DNA from: Burkholderia sp. 8Y
GTDB taxonomy: Bacteria; Pseudomonadota; Gammaproteobacteria; Burkholderiales; Burkholderiaceae
DNA length: 64,000 nucleotides
Reading direction: 5' to 3'
Assembly (NCBI RefSeq): GCF_902506145.1
Contig: NZ_LR733519.1
Coordinates: 1,292,157 to 1,356,156 of the forward strand
The position numbers and the translations under genes are program-made. Positions 16,722-26,120 of this stretch are shown in pieces. Numbering within the stretch: position 1 is the stretch's first letter; the number at the start of each line of letters is the position of its first letter. Under the pieces are notes generated by a model. The model was not told the origin of the DNA. It ran no database searches and saw only the letters and a list, made by a program, of their open reading frames with translations.

Positions 16722-17489
16722 ATGGATCAACGAACCCGGACCGAGAAGATTTTCGAACGCGTGCAGACCGCGAAACTGGTGAAGCTCTCGGAGCTTTCCA
16801 GCGAATTCGGCGTGTCGATGCCGACGATACGCAAGGACATCGACGAATTGCAGCGGCTGGGCCGCGTCGAACGCGTGCATGGCAACGTGCGGCTGAAGGC
16901 GGCGCAAGGCGAAGGCACGCGGCGCAGCTATGAGACGCCCGTGCTGCCGACGAGTCCGGAGAAGGCGCTGATCGGCAAGAAGGCGGCGGGCCTGATCGCG
17001 AACGGCGATTCCGTGATCCTGGATTGCGGCGCGACCGCGACGGAACTCGCGAAGAACCTGCTCGACCGGCAGAACCTGCGCGTCGTGACGAACGCGCTGA
17101 ACATCGCGATTTTGCTCGGCGCGGAGCCGACCAACCGCGTGATGCTCACGGGCGGCATCTTCAAGCCGGAGACGATCGCGGTATCGGGCGAGAAGGCATC
17201 GACCTTCTTCGAGGGCATGTTCGTCGACAAGCTGTTTCTGGCGGCGGGCGGCGTCTCGATGGAATCGGGGATTTCGTATCCGGATTTCATCGACCTGCAC
17301 GTCAAGCGCGCGATGATCGATGCCGCGAAGACCGTCTATCTGCTGGCGGATTCGAAGAAGTTCGGCAAGCGCGAGTTCGCGGCCTTCGGCGCGATGGATC
17401 GCATCGATTACCTCGTGACGGACGAGGGGCTCGGCGGGGAATTCGCGGAATGGGTGACGGGGAACGGGATCGAGATTTTGTATGCGTGA
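16722..17489 (+). CDS. DeoR-family transcriptional repressor of the sugar operon
   Basis: A 255-residue DeoR/GlpR-type regulator. The N-terminal helix-turn-helix is about residues 5-50 (KLVKLSELSSEFGVSMPTIRKDIDEL). The DeoRC sensor domain includes ILDCGATATELAKNL, NALNIAILL and LADSKKFGK. It probably senses a phosphorylated sugar intermediate. The ATG at 16722, with AGGA upstream, was chosen; a longer open frame extends antisense into the transketolase gene but lacks a regulator-like N-terminus. Divergence from the nine-gene operon makes that operon the likely target. Confidence 0.92.
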   Translation: MDQRTRTEKIFERVQTAKLVKLSELSSEFGVSMPTIRKDIDELQRLGRVERVHGNVRLKAAQGEGTRRSYETPVLPTSPEKALIGKKAAGLIANGDSVILDCGATATELAKNLLDRQNLRVVTNALNIAILLGAEPTNRVMLTGGIFKPETIAVSGEKASTFFEGMFVDKLFLAAGGVSMESGISYPDFIDLHVKRAMIDAAKTVYLLADSKKFGKREFAAFGAMDRIDYLVTDEGLGGEFAEWVTGNGIEILYA

Positions 17490-17524
17490 AGGGTGGGGCG
17501 ACGCGTGGCAACGCGTTCATCGCG

Positions 17525-17686
17525 CTACCACGTCAACTCCGCGTCGTCGGCGTTCGGAAATTCACCCATCACCATGACATCTTCGCCGCTATCGGCAAGA
17601 TCCTTACTGGCTTCGGTCCAGCCCTGGCGGGCTTGAGGCTTCTGATGGCGTGGCTCGATCGTTTCGTTTTCCACTTCGTTCTCCAT
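17525..17686 (-). CDS. Small acidic protein resembling an antitoxin C-terminal tail
   Basis: A 53-residue open frame, M-E-N-E-V... ending ...EFPNADDAELTW. The second half (QGWTEASKDLADSGEDVMVMGEF) resembles the toxin-binding tail of MazE/AbrB-type antitoxins, as I recall the pattern, but the AbrB DNA-binding half is absent and an in-frame TGA lies just upstream of the ATG. No toxin gene is adjacent. The ribosome binding site is weak. It could be a free-standing antitoxin tail, a relic, or an unrelated small protein. Confidence 0.55.
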   Translation of the reverse strand: MENEVENETIEPRHQKPQARQGWTEASKDLADSGEDVMVMGEFPNADDAELTW

Positions 17687-17702
17687 AACAATTCAACGAG
17701 GA

Positions 17703-17723
17703 CGCGCTGCAAAATGCAGCGCG
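17703..17723. terminator. Stem-loop downstream of the ABC operon
   Basis: Eight-base arms CGCGCTGC / GCAGCGCG around AAAAT lie between the last ABC-operon gene (minus) and the small 53-residue ORF. There is no T tract, so termination is only likely, perhaps in both directions. Confidence 0.4.
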
Positions 17724-17770
17724 CCCCGCGATTGTACTAGTCAGGCGCGGGCAAGCACCGCGCCGCCGCC

Positions 17771-18790
17771 CTACTTCTTCCCATCGACAACCGCGACCAC
17801 CTCTTCGCGCGTGTACTCCTTGTTCGCCAGCGCGCCGGCGGGCGTCTTGGCGAGCACCGCGTCGAGTTCCTCGGGCTTCACTTCAAGCACCGGCATGCGG
17901 ATATCATGCGGCACCTTCTTGCCCGCGAGAATCTGCTGCGTCACCCAGAACGCGAACGTGGACGCGCCCGGCGGAATCGTGACCGACATCGTCTCGTAGC
18001 CGCTCTTTTTCTGATCGGCCCACCACGCGAGTTCTTCCTGCCGGTTGCCGAGAATGATGATCGGCGTCGGCCGTCCCGCCGCCTTGATCGCCTGCGCAGC
18101 GCCGAAGCCGTCGCCGCCCTGCGTGACCACGCCGTCGATCTTCGGCAACGTCGGTAGAATGCCCGCGACCTGCTTTTGCGCGACAGTCTGCGTCCAGTCG
18201 CCATGCACCGAACCGACGATCTTCAGCCCCGGATACTTCTTCAGTTCATCGACGATGCCCTGATGGATCTCGTCGTCCACCGAGACGCCCGCGAGCCCGC
18301 GAATCTCGAGCAGATTGCCCTTGCCGTTCAGGCGCTTCGCCAGATAATCCACCTGCATGCGGCCCATGCCCTGAAAGTCCACCGCGATGCGATACGCGCA
18401 CGGCTCGGTCGCGATGCCGTCGAACGATACGACCGTCACGCCCGCGCCGCACGCCTGCTTGATGACGCCGTTGAGCGCGGTCGGCGAGACGGCATCGACG
18501 GCAATCGCCTTGAAGCCCTGCAAAATGAGGTTCTGAATCTGCTGGACCTGCTCGGTGGCCTGACTCTCGGCCGTCGTGAAGCTCGGCGCGGCCGCGACGA
18601 TCTTCTGCTTCACGGCGGGGTCCGCCACGTTCGACCAGCTCTTGAGCATCTGCTGGCGCCAGCTGTTGCCCGCATAGTTGTTCGAAAGCGCGATCTTCAT
18701 CGACGACGTATCGCCCGTTGCGACCTGCGCCGACGCGCCCACCGAGGCCGATACCATGCACAGCGCCAGCGCGAGTTTCGTGATCTTCAT
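17771..18790 (-). CDS. Sugar ABC transporter substrate-binding protein (second copy in operon)
   Basis: A 339-residue periplasmic binding protein with a signal peptide cleaved near ASA-QV. The mature start QVATGDTSSMKIALSNNYAGNSWRQ and several inner segments (AVDAVSPTALNGVIK, HGDWTQTVAQKQVAGILPTLP) are shared with the binding protein at 23224. Both belong to the ribose-type family but their ligand loops differ. It is the last gene of the operon, after the SMP-30 lactonase. Two binding proteins may feed one transporter with related sugars. Confidence 0.9.
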   Translation of the reverse strand: MKITKLALALCMVSASVGASAQVATGDTSSMKIALSNNYAGNSWRQQMLKSWSNVADPAVKQKIVAAAPSFTTAESQATEQVQQIQNLILQGFKAIAVDAVSPTALNGVIKQACGAGVTVVSFDGIATEPCAYRIAVDFQGMGRMQVDYLAKRLNGKGNLLEIRGLAGVSVDDEIHQGIVDELKKYPGLKIVGSVHGDWTQTVAQKQVAGILPTLPKIDGVVTQGGDGFGAAQAIKAAGRPTPIIILGNRQEELAWWADQKKSGYETMSVTIPPGASTFAFWVTQQILAGKKVPHDIRMPVLEVKPEELDAVLAKTPAGALANKEYTREEVVAVVDGKK

Positions 18791-18826
18791 GCTTGTCTCC
18801 AGTTCTTGATTTGATAGGTTGGCGTG

Positions 18827-19735
18827 TCAGCGCCCCGCGCCGCGCACGCCGACATGAAGCGAATAAATGGACGACGTCGCCGCGATAAAAAGGCGATTGC
18901 GGTTGATGCCGCCGAACGTCAGATTGGCGACGACCTCCGGTATCAGAATCTTGCCGAGCAGCGTGCCGTCGGGCGCGTAGCAATGCACGCCGTCTTCCGC
19001 GCTCGTCCAGACGTTGCCGTGCTCGTCGAGGCGCATGCCGTCCGGCACGCCGCTTTGCATCTCGATGAACACGCGCCCGTTGCGCAATGCGCCTTCGCTC
19101 GACACATCGAACACGCGGATATGACGCGGCGCTTCGTCGTCGTGCGAGGCGGCGGAATCCGCAATATAGAGCCGCGATTCATCCGGCGAGAACGCGAGTC
19201 CGTTCGGCTTCACGAAGTCGTCGCAGACCAGTTGCACGTCGGTGCTGTGCGGCGATACGCGATACACATTGCATCGCCCGATCTCGCTGTCCGCGCGATA
19301 CCCTTCGTAATCGCTCAGAATGCCGTAGTCAGGATCGGTGAACCAGATGTCGCCCTTCGAATCGACGATGACATCATTCGGCGAATTCAGCCGCTTTCCT
19401 TCGAAGTGCGAAGCAATCACGGTCACGCTGCCGTCGTGCTCCGTGCGCGTCACACGCCGCGCGCCGTGCTCGCACGTCACGAGCCGGCCTTCGCGGTCGC
19501 GCGTGTTGCCGTTGCTGTAATTCGACGGCGCGCGAAAGACGCCCACGCCCATGCCGGGCGCCCAGCGCATCATGCGATTGTTCGGGATATCGCTCCAGAC
19601 GAGCAGGTCCGTCGCCGGGAAATACACCGGCCCTTCGGCCCACAGGCATTCGTCAGTAAGTCGGCTGAGAAACGCGTTCGGCTGAAGCAGCAGCCTGAAA
19701 CGCGGATCGTGCACTTCGAAGTCGCTGGGTTTCAT
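18827..19735 (-). CDS. SMP-30/gluconolactonase-family lactonase
   Basis: A 302-residue beta-propeller hydrolase of the SMP-30/gluconolaconase/LRE family. Expected metal-site elements are present: the early AEGPVYFP Glu, the central NSPNDVIVDSKGDIWFTDPDYG segment and ADSAAS further on. It would hydrolyse a sugar lactone to the aldonate. Within a sugar ABC operon this implies oxidation of an imported aldose, but no matching sugar dehydrogenase or dehydratase is beside it. The ATG at 19735 was chosen because the upstream extension reads antiparallel to the permease. Confidence 0.88.
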   Translation of the reverse strand: MKPSDFEVHDPRFRLLLQPNAFLSRLTDECLWAEGPVYFPATDLLVWSDIPNNRMMRWAPGMGVGVFRAPSNYSNGNTRDREGRLVTCEHGARRVTRTEHDGSVTVIASHFEGKRLNSPNDVIVDSKGDIWFTDPDYGILSDYEGYRADSEIGRCNVYRVSPHSTDVQLVCDDFVKPNGLAFSPDESRLYIADSAASHDDEAPRHIRVFDVSSEGALRNGRVFIEMQSGVPDGMRLDEHGNVWTSAEDGVHCYAPDGTLLGKILIPEVVANLTFGGINRNRLFIAATSSIYSLHVGVRGAGR

Positions 19736-19773
19736 GTCTCCTCGTCCTTTCCGTGGATCGAATCTGTCGTATA

Positions 19774-20760
19774 TCAGCGCGCCGTCTTGCCGCCTGCCGC
19801 CACCGTCACCGCGATGATGAGTACGCCATAGACGATCGCGCGCACGCCCGCATCCGCGCCGACCGCGTTGAGCGCGGCGTTCGTGAGAAACAGGAACATG
19901 GACGCGCCCCAGACGCCCGCAATCGTCGCCTTGCCGCCTGTCACGAGCGTGCCGCCGATCACGACGACCGCAATCGAAATCAGCATGTACTCGACGCCCA
20001 TGTCGAGCGACGCGCCGCCCGAGGTCGCCGCGAGCAGCAGCGCGGTGAGCGCCGCGATCATCGAGCACAGCACGTAGGCGATGCAGCGCGTCGGATGCAC
20101 GTTCACGCCCGCGAGCCACGCGGCCCGTGCGTTCTGTCCGATGGCCGACAGCCTGCGGCCATAGACCGCGCGATGCAGCAGCACCGCGAGCGCCACCGAC
20201 AACGCGAGCGCGAGCAGCGCGATATACGGCACGTGAAAGAGCCGGCCCGTGGCGAACGCGCCGAGCGCGGGCGGCGGCGGCGGAAGCTGGCGTCCCTGCG
20301 TGATCGCGATCGACTGGATGATGAAGCTCGACGACAGCGTCGCGATGATCGGCGGAATGCGCAACAGGCGGATCAGCAGATAGTTCACGATGCCGATCGC
20401 CGCGCCGACGCCGAGCGCGGCCGCCACGCCGAGCAGGATCTGCCCGTCCGCTCCGCCCATCACGTGCATGCCGACGACGCCCGCGAGCGCGATGGTCGAG
20501 GGCACCGAGAGGTCGATGTTGCCGACGCCCGACGTGATGACGAGCATCTGCCCGAGACCGACGAGCACCATGAACACGCCGTAGGTGAGCGCCGTCTGCG
20601 CGACATTGCTCGCAATACCGAAGCCGAAGATGCCGACGATGCCGAACCACACGAGCACCGTCCCGGCGAACGACCACGCCCACGGCGCCTGAACGCTTCT
20701 GAGCCGCGTCCACGCGGTTTCGTTTGCGGCGAGAGCCTCGCCCGATGTCTGCGTCTTCAT
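19774..20760 (-). CDS. Sugar ABC transporter permease (2 of 2)
   Basis: A 328-residue RbsC-like membrane protein with about eight to ten hydrophobic segments and the family GVGNIDLSVPSTIALAG and IGGTLVTGGKATIAGVWGA patterns. The start overlaps the stop of the other permease gene (ATGA). The two permeases are distinct sequences, so the channel is probably a heterodimer. Confidence 0.9.
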   Translation of the reverse strand: MKTQTSGEALAANETAWTRLRSVQAPWAWSFAGTVLVWFGIVGIFGFGIASNVAQTALTYGVFMVLVGLGQMLVITSGVGNIDLSVPSTIALAGVVGMHVMGGADGQILLGVAAALGVGAAIGIVNYLLIRLLRIPPIIATLSSSFIIQSIAITQGRQLPPPPPALGAFATGRLFHVPYIALLALALSVALAVLLHRAVYGRRLSAIGQNARAAWLAGVNVHPTRCIAYVLCSMIAALTALLLAATSGGASLDMGVEYMLISIAVVVIGGTLVTGGKATIAGVWGASMFLFLTNAALNAVGADAGVRAIVYGVLIIAVTVAAGGKTAR

Positions 20761-21707
20761 TGCCGCTCCCCGCGTTGCAGCAGCACGCGCAACGACAGCA
20801 CGACGATCAGGATCGCGCCCTGCATGCCGACCTGCCAGTCCGCCGAGATGTTGAGAAATGCCAGAAACGAGGCCGCGAGCGTCAGCGTGATCGCGCCGAG
20901 CACCGCGCCGATGACCGACACGCGCCCGCCGACGAACTCGCCGCCGCCGAGAATCACCGCCGCGATCGAAAGCAGCGTGTAGCGCAGCGCGAGGTTGGCG
21001 TCGGCGGAAGTCGTGAGGCCGAGCAGCGACAGCCCCGACAGCACGCCGAACACGCCCGCGATGCCGTAGAGCGTCGCCTTGCTGAGCACGAGCGACCAGC
21101 CGAAGCGGCGCATCGCGCGCGGATTGCCGCCCGCGCCGCGAATACGCACGCCGGCCGAGGTTCGCATCAGCGGAAAGTGCCCGATGACGGCGATCAGCAC
21201 CGACCATACGATGGGCGCGGCTATGAACGGCGTCTGATAGCTCATCGCGGTGCCGAGCCAGCCGGGGCTCGTGCCGCCCGGCGAAGGCAAGAGCACGATG
21301 GCCAGCCCGCTCCACACGAACGAAAGCCCGAGCGTCACAACGATCGACGGAATCTGCCGCAGTTCGATCAACGCGCCGACGGCCGCATACGCGAGCACGC
21401 AGCCGACGAGCGCGAGCGTGCCGAGCCACGGTTGCTTGACGAGCAGCGTCGCGCCGATGCACGCGACGAGACTCACGAACGAGCCGATGGACAAGTCGAG
21501 ATCGTTGACGGTGATGATCGCGAGCTGCGCGAGCGTCGCGAGCACGATCGGCACGGCGAGATTGAGCAGCAGGCTGGAGCCGAAGTAGCTCATCACCGTC
21601 GGCTGCATGACGAGAATCGGCACGAGCACCGCGACGAGCGAGATGGCCGGAAGCAGCGCGCGCAGACGCGCTTGCGTGCCCTGAAAAGTGGTGCGCGCGG
21701 GTGTCAT
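20757..21707 (-). CDS. Sugar ABC transporter permease (1 of 2)
   Basis: A 316-residue RbsC-like permease with [19 protein letters not shown] and [20 protein letters not shown]. It starts in the four-base overlap with the ATPase stop and ends in the four-base overlap with the next permease, so the three transporter genes are tightly coupled. Confidence 0.9.
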   Translation of the reverse strand: MTPARTTFQGTQARLRALLPAISLVAVLVPILVMQPTVMSYFGSSLLLNLAVPIVLATLAQLAIITVNDLDLSIGSFVSLVACIGATLLVKQPWLGTLALVGCVLAYAAVGALIELRQIPSIVVTLGLSFVWSGLAIVLLPSPGGTSPGWLGTAMSYQTPFIAAPIVWSVLIAVIGHFPLMRTSAGVRIRGAGGNPRAMRRFGWSLVLSKATLYGIAGVFGVLSGLSLLGLTTSADANLALRYTLLSIAAVILGGGEFVGGRVSVIGAVLGAITLTLAASFLAFLNISADWQVGMQGAILIVVLSLRVLLQRGERQ

Positions 21708-23191
21708 GCGGCCTGTTCCTCGAAGCTGGCTGCGAGCAGCGCCTCTTCCGTGCATTCGTCGGCGTGCAGCACGCGCGTGACGGCCGCCGAGCGGAAGACA
21801 TACGTGCGGTCGCAATGCGACAGCTCTTCGTTTTCTGTCGTGTACCAGATGAACGTGCGGCCCTTCGCGGCTTCGTCGTGAACGAGGCGATAGATATCGC
21901 GCTTGGTGCCGACATCGACGCCGCGCGTGGGGTCGTCCATCAAAATGAGTTGCGCGTCCGACGCCAGCGCGCGGGCGAACAGCACTTTCTGCTGATTGCC
22001 GCCCGAGAGCGACAAAATGCCCGCGCTCATCGACGCGCCGCGTATGCCGATCTTCGCGCGCCACGCTTCGACGAGCGCGCGCGCCGCCGAGAGGTCCACG
22101 AGACCGCGCTTCGGTTTCGCTCCGCCGAGCAGCCACCGCAAGTCGAGGTTCTGCGCAATCGACCAGACGGGAAACACGCCGTCGCGCCCGCGATCGCCCG
22201 CGACGAACGCCGCCTTCACGCGCGCCGCGCTGCGCTTCGTCGCCGCTTCGTAGATCGCGAGCAGCGCCTCGGTCTGACCTTGCCCCGCGAGTCCCGCGAA
22301 GCCGACGATCTCGCCGCGCGACGCCTCGATCGCCGTGTGCTTCCTCGCGCCGACGTTCCAGCGCAAAGGCTTCGCTTCGCTGCGCGCATTGCGCGTGCGT
22401 GCGGTCGCGGGCGTCTTCTCCGCTTCGAGTTGCTGGCCCATCGCCTGAATGATCGACGCGCGGCTCGACTGCTCGCGCGGCAACACGCCGACGATGCCGC
22501 CGTCGCGCATCACCATCACGCGGTCCGCCACGCGTTCGATTTCGCCGAGCATGTGCGTGATGAGCAGACACGTGATGCCGCTTTGCGCCGCGCGCCGCAC
22601 GAACGCGAGCAGTTGATCGGCGGTGTGAGCATCGAGCGACGATGTGGGTTCGTCGAGGATCAGAAGGCGCACGGGCGTATCCGTGACCGTGAAACCGCGC
22701 GCGATTTCCACCATCTGCTTCTGCGTGAGCGTCAGATCGGAAACAAGTTCATTGCCCTTGAGCCCATTGCCCGGAAAGATCTCCTCGAGCTTCTCGCGCA
22801 TGAGCGCGGTCGCACGGCGCCGCCAGCCGCGTCCGCGCAGTTGCGGATGCACGATGGTCATGTTCTCGGCGACCGTCAGATTCGGGCAGAGCGACAGCTC
22901 CTGAAAAACGCAACGCACGCCCGCATGGCGCGCAGCGTTCGCGTCGTAGTGAGGCGCGTCGCGGCCATCCACTTCGATGCGGCCCTGCGTCGGCGCGTAT
23001 ACGCCCGCGAGCACGGCCATCAGCGTCGATTTGCCCGCGCCGTTGTGTCCCGCGATGCCGACGCATTCACCGCGCATGAACGCAAAGTCGATGTCCGCGA
23101 GCGCGCGCACCCGCCCGAAGGTCTTGCCGATACCTTCGAAGCGGATCAGCGCGCCCGCTTCCTCGTTGCTGATGCTTGCTGTTGCGCCCAT
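21704..23191 (-). CDS. Sugar ABC transporter ATP-binding protein
   Basis: A 495-residue tandem ATPase. The first domain has Walker [10 protein letters not shown] near residue 48 and an [14 protein letters not shown] signature with the first residue of the usual SGG replaced. The second domain has GLAGQGQTE in place of Walker A and [15 protein letters not shown]. The second domain ends in the [12 protein letters not shown]alker B/D-loop region. It energises both downstream permeases. Confidence 0.92.
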   Translation of the reverse strand: MGATASISNEEAGALIRFEGIGKTFGRVRALADIDFAFMRGECVGIAGHNGAGKSTLMAVLAGVYAPTQGRIEVDGRDAPHYDANAARHAGVRCVFQELSLCPNLTVAENMTIVHPQLRGRGWRRRATALMREKLEEIFPGNGLKGNELVSDLTLTQKQMVEIARGFTVTDTPVRLLILDEPTSSLDAHTADQLLAFVRRAAQSGITCLLITHMLGEIERVADRVMVMRDGGIVGVLPREQSSRASIIQAMGQQLEAEKTPATARTRNARSEAKPLRWNVGARKHTAIEASRGEIVGFAGLAGQGQTEALLAIYEAATKRSAARVKAAFVAGDRGRDGVFPVWSIAQNLDLRWLLGGAKPKRGLVDLSAARALVEAWRAKIGIRGASMSAGILSLSGGNQQKVLFARALASDAQLILMDDPTRGVDVGTKRDIYRLVHDEAAKGRTFIWYTTENEELSHCDRTYVFRSAAVTRVLHADECTEEALLAASFEEQAA

Positions 23192-23223
23192 TCACATGCC
23201 TCCATGCGTGGCGACTGGCGTGC

Positions 23224-24258
23224 TTATTTCTTGTCGAGCAAGGCCACGGTCTGCGGCAACGTATAGGTCACGTCGGCGATGCCGCCCGGCGGCGTGGCGG
23301 CGAGCTTGGCCGGCAGTTGCTGTTGCGAGATGGCGAGCAGCGGCACGTTGATGGTCACTTCCTTCGGGATCTTCTTGCCCGCGAGCACCTGCTGCGCGAC
23401 CCAGAACGCGAACGACACCGCGCCCGGCGGATTCGACAGCGAGCGCGACTGATAGCCCGTCTTCGTCTGCTCGTTCCACCACTGAAGCTCGGGATACGTG
23501 CTGCCGATGATCATCGGCGGCGCGGGGCGATTCGCAGCCTTGAACGCCTGCGCGATGCCGAACGACATTTCGCCTTCGGTGGCGACCCCATCCACTTGCG
23601 GCAGTGTCGGAAGAATGCCAGCGACGGCTTTCTGCGCGACCGATTGCGTCCAGTCGCCGTTCACCGAGCCGACGAGCTTCAGCCCCGGATGCTTCTTGAG
23701 CCCGTCGAGCACGCCTTCGTGCATGAGGTTGTCCACCGAAATGCCGGCCACGCCGCGCACTTCCAGAATGTTGCCCTTTCCGTTGAGCCGCGTCGCCAGA
23801 TAGTCGACGCCCTGCTCCGCCCAGCCCTTGAAGTCGAAGTTCACGCGATACGCGCACGGTTCGTCGACCACGCCGTCGAACGACACGACGACCACGCCCG
23901 CGGCGCAGGCCTTCTTGATCGTACCGTTGAGCGCGGTGGGAGAAACGGCGTCGATGACGATCGCGTTATAGCCCTGAAGAATCAGGTTTTGCACCTGCTG
24001 CGCCTGCTCGGTCACCTGATTTTCGGCGGTCGTGAAAGCGGGCGCGGCGGCGATCTTCTTGTCGGCGACGGCTTGCTGCGACACGGCGTTCCAGCTCTTG
24101 AGCATCGACTGCCGCCACGCGTTGCCCGCGAAGCTGTTGGACAGCGCGATCTTCTTTTGCGAGGTGTCGCCCGTTGCGACCTGCGCGTGCGCGGCGCTGC
24201 CGATGGCGCACACGGCGAGCGCGAGCGCGGCCCTGACCTGCATTCCTTTACGGAACAT
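23224..24258 (-). CDS. Sugar ABC transporter substrate-binding protein (first gene of operon)
   Basis: A 344-residue ribose-type periplasmic binding protein with a signal peptide cleaved near AHA-QV. Its mature N-terminus (VATGDTS.KKIALSNSFAGNAWRQ) and core match the binding protein at 17771, marking an intra-operon paralogue. Divergence is greatest in the central hinge/ligand region (EGEMSFGIAQAFKAANRPAPPMI versus the equivalent GGDGFGAAQAIKAAG). It leads the operon and is preceded by a 375-base region with a LacI-type palindrome. Confidence 0.92.
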   Translation of the reverse strand: MFRKGMQVRAALALAVCAIGSAAHAQVATGDTSQKKIALSNSFAGNAWRQSMLKSWNAVSQQAVADKKIAAAPAFTTAENQVTEQAQQVQNLILQGYNAIVIDAVSPTALNGTIKKACAAGVVVVSFDGVVDEPCAYRVNFDFKGWAEQGVDYLATRLNGKGNILEVRGVAGISVDNLMHEGVLDGLKKHPGLKLVGSVNGDWTQSVAQKAVAGILPTLPQVDGVATEGEMSFGIAQAFKAANRPAPPMIIGSTYPELQWWNEQTKTGYQSRSLSNPPGAVSFAFWVAQQVLAGKKIPKEVTINVPLLAISQQQLPAKLAATPPGGIADVTYTLPQTVALLDKK

Positions 24259-24467
24259 CTAGTCGTCTCCTTTCATTGTTCTTGTAAAGAGGCGCGACGC
24301 GACTTCATCACCAGCACGCCTCTTCCGGGCGCATCCGCACGGGTGCGAACGCGACGCTTCCAGACAAGTCTGCTTGATTCGTCCTGCGGTCAGGCCAATC
24401 GTGGTGGTCAGGCCACCCGATCGCCGAGCCAGTATAGCGACTGGTGCTAACGCGTGCAATTCGATGG

Positions 24468-24481
24468 CGTTACCGGTAACG
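24468..24481. promoter_or_regulatory. Perfect 14-bp LacI-type palindrome in the 24259-24633 intergenic region
   Basis: CGTTACCGGTAACG is a perfect palindrome with a central CG, the hallmark of LacI-family operators, about 210 bases upstream of the ABC operon start. It resembles the repeat at 3908-3923 beside the window's only LacI-type gene. The rest of the 375-base gap holds no ORF I would support; it should contain promoters for the leftward ABC operon and the rightward kinase gene. Confidence 0.5.
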
Positions 24482-24633
24482 GCCGCCATTCGTTGCGGGG
24501 CGGGCGCGCGCCCGGAACGCGAGCGGCACGACATCCGGCCCGTTCGTCGATGAGCACGCCGAATTCCTGCGAGCGCCCGCCGCTATCAGTCATTAGAATG
24601 GCTGGACTGCCTGCCAACTTCTCGTGAGAGCAC

Positions 24634-25839
24634 ATGAGCTTCGCGCGCAAGGCCACCTGGGCCGCCTGCATCGACAATCTCGCGTTCTCCGATACCGAAA
24701 CGGTGCCGGTCGCCGTGCTCGTGCGGCAGCGAAAGGCACTGGCGGCCTTGCACGACGCATTCCAGGGCGAACGTTCGATTGCCCGGCTGCGCGACATCGC
24801 CGTGCAGGCCGCCTCGGCAGGCTGTGCGTCGCCGATGGCGAAGGTCCTCGAACTGCAGAGCGCCGACAACACGCTCATCCTGAAAGCGCAGGTTGGGATG
24901 GGCGCATCGGCCATCGGGCGCGAAGCGGGCACGGCGGAAGCCGGCAATCCGCCCGGCGAAGCGTTGATTTTCGCGCGGCCCGTCGTCGTGGCCGATGTAC
25001 CCGCCGAACGCGGCGAGCTTGCGCCCGCGATTCTTCACGACTATCACGTGGTGACTTCGGTGAGCCTGCCGCTCATCGGCGCACAGGGACCGTACGGCAT
25101 CCTCGAAGTGGACTACGACCAGCGACACGAAGTGGATGCCTCCCACCTTTCGTTTCTGGCCTCGATTGCCGCGATCCTCGCGGAAGGCATCGAGTCGCGG
25201 CAGCGGCAGGACGAACTGATCGAAGACCGCGACGCTAAAGTGACGCTCCTGCGCGAGCAGCAGCATCGCATTCGCAATAATTTTCAGATGATTACCGCGC
25301 TGCTCGAACGGCGGGCGAGCGAATGCGCGGACCCGGCCGTCCAGAAGGGCTTTCGCGAGGTGGAGCGCCGCGTCTTTGCGATGGCATCGCTCTATGACCA
25401 TCTGCTCGGGCTAGGCGACCATGCGGAAAGCGTCGATCTCGGCGCGTATCTTGAAAACATGTGCGCGAGTTTCGACGACTTCTACGATCTGCGCGGCAGC
25501 CAGGTCTCGCTCACGCTATCGCTTGCGCGCGGCGCGGCGGCGCTTCCGATCGACACGTGCGCCGCGATCGGCACGGTCGTCAACGAACTGGTGGCGAACG
25601 CCGTCGAACATGCCTTTGGTGGCGCGCCCGGCAACGTTCGCGTCGCGATGCAGCGCACGGGCGCGGGCGTGGTGATCGAAGTCAGCGACGACGGACGCGG
25701 CTACGCGCCGGGCGCAAGCGACAGCACGGGATTGAGCACGGTGCGACGGATCGTCGGCATGTTCGGCGGGCGGCTGGACGTGCAGTCGCAACCGGGCGCG
25801 GGAACGCGATGGACGTTGACCGTCACCAAGCCTGACTGA
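24634..25839 (+). CDS. Sensor histidine kinase (GAF + HisKA_2/HWE-like)
   Basis: A 401-residue soluble kinase with no membrane segment. A GAF-like sensor covers about residues 35-190. A HisKA_2-type phosphoacceptor follows with His211 in EQQHRIRNNFQMI, then an HATPase domain with VVNELVANAVEHAF (N box) and DDGRGYAPGASDSTGLSTVRRIV (G boxes). It is probably a cytoplasmic stress or light/redox-type sensor. No response regulator is encoded beside it, so it is an orphan kinase. The ATG at 24634 has a GAGAG ribosome binding site. Confidence 0.88.
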   Translation: MSFARKATWAACIDNLAFSDTETVPVAVLVRQRKALAALHDAFQGERSIARLRDIAVQAASAGCASPMAKVLELQSADNTLILKAQVGMGASAIGREAGTAEAGNPPGEALIFARPVVVADVPAERGELAPAILHDYHVVTSVSLPLIGAQGPYGILEVDYDQRHEVDASHLSFLASIAAILAEGIESRQRQDELIEDRDAKVTLLREQQHRIRNNFQMITALLERRASECADPAVQKGFREVERRVFAMASLYDHLLGLGDHAESVDLGAYLENMCASFDDFYDLRGSQVSLTLSLARGAAALPIDTCAAIGTVVNELVANAVEHAFGGAPGNVRVAMQRTGAGVVIEVSDDGRGYAPGASDSTGLSTVRRIVGMFGGRLDVQSQPGAGTRWTLTVTKPD

Positions 25840-25913
25840 ACGCCTGCGCTCGCGCGCGTAGCAGGCAGAGGGCTTGCTGATGGCTGCCGGAGACCACTGC
25901 CGAGGACAACGCC

Positions 25914-26120
25914 ATGACCCTGTTCCGCCTGCCCGCGATTCACGCCACGCGCGGCGCCGCGCTGCCGCTTGCTTTCTGGATGTCGACGCCCGAGGGCACG
26001 CCATCGGATGAGCCGGACGACGACCTCGACGACGTGCTCGACGAAACCGGCGCGGTGACGAACCGGAGCAACGGCAAGACGGGCACGGATACGGAAGCCG
26101 AGCCGGACCCGAAGTCGTGA
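25914..26120 (+). CDS. Small acidic hypothetical protein
   Basis: A 68-residue open frame. It begins with a mildly hydrophobic, neutral stretch and ends in a very acidic tail (DEPDDDLDDVLDE, then EAEPDPKS). A GAGGAC ribosome binding site lies before the ATG, 74 bases after the kinase gene. No family is recognised. The high acidic content is unlike chance frames in this DNA, which are usually arginine-rich, so it may be real. Confidence 0.45.
   Translation: MTLFRLPAIHATRGAALPLAFWMSTPEGTPSDEPDDDLDDVLDETGAVTNRSNGKTGTDTEAEPDPKS

Noticed and set aside
18827..20713. A longer lactonase frame starting inside the permease gene.
   Set aside because: The added N-terminus is arginine-rich and unrelated to SMP-30 proteins; the ATG at 19735 gives a normal length.
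25842..25866. GCCTGC ... GCAGGC inverted repeat after the orphan kinase gene.
   Set aside because: A 13-base GC-rich loop and no T tract; common by chance in this composition.
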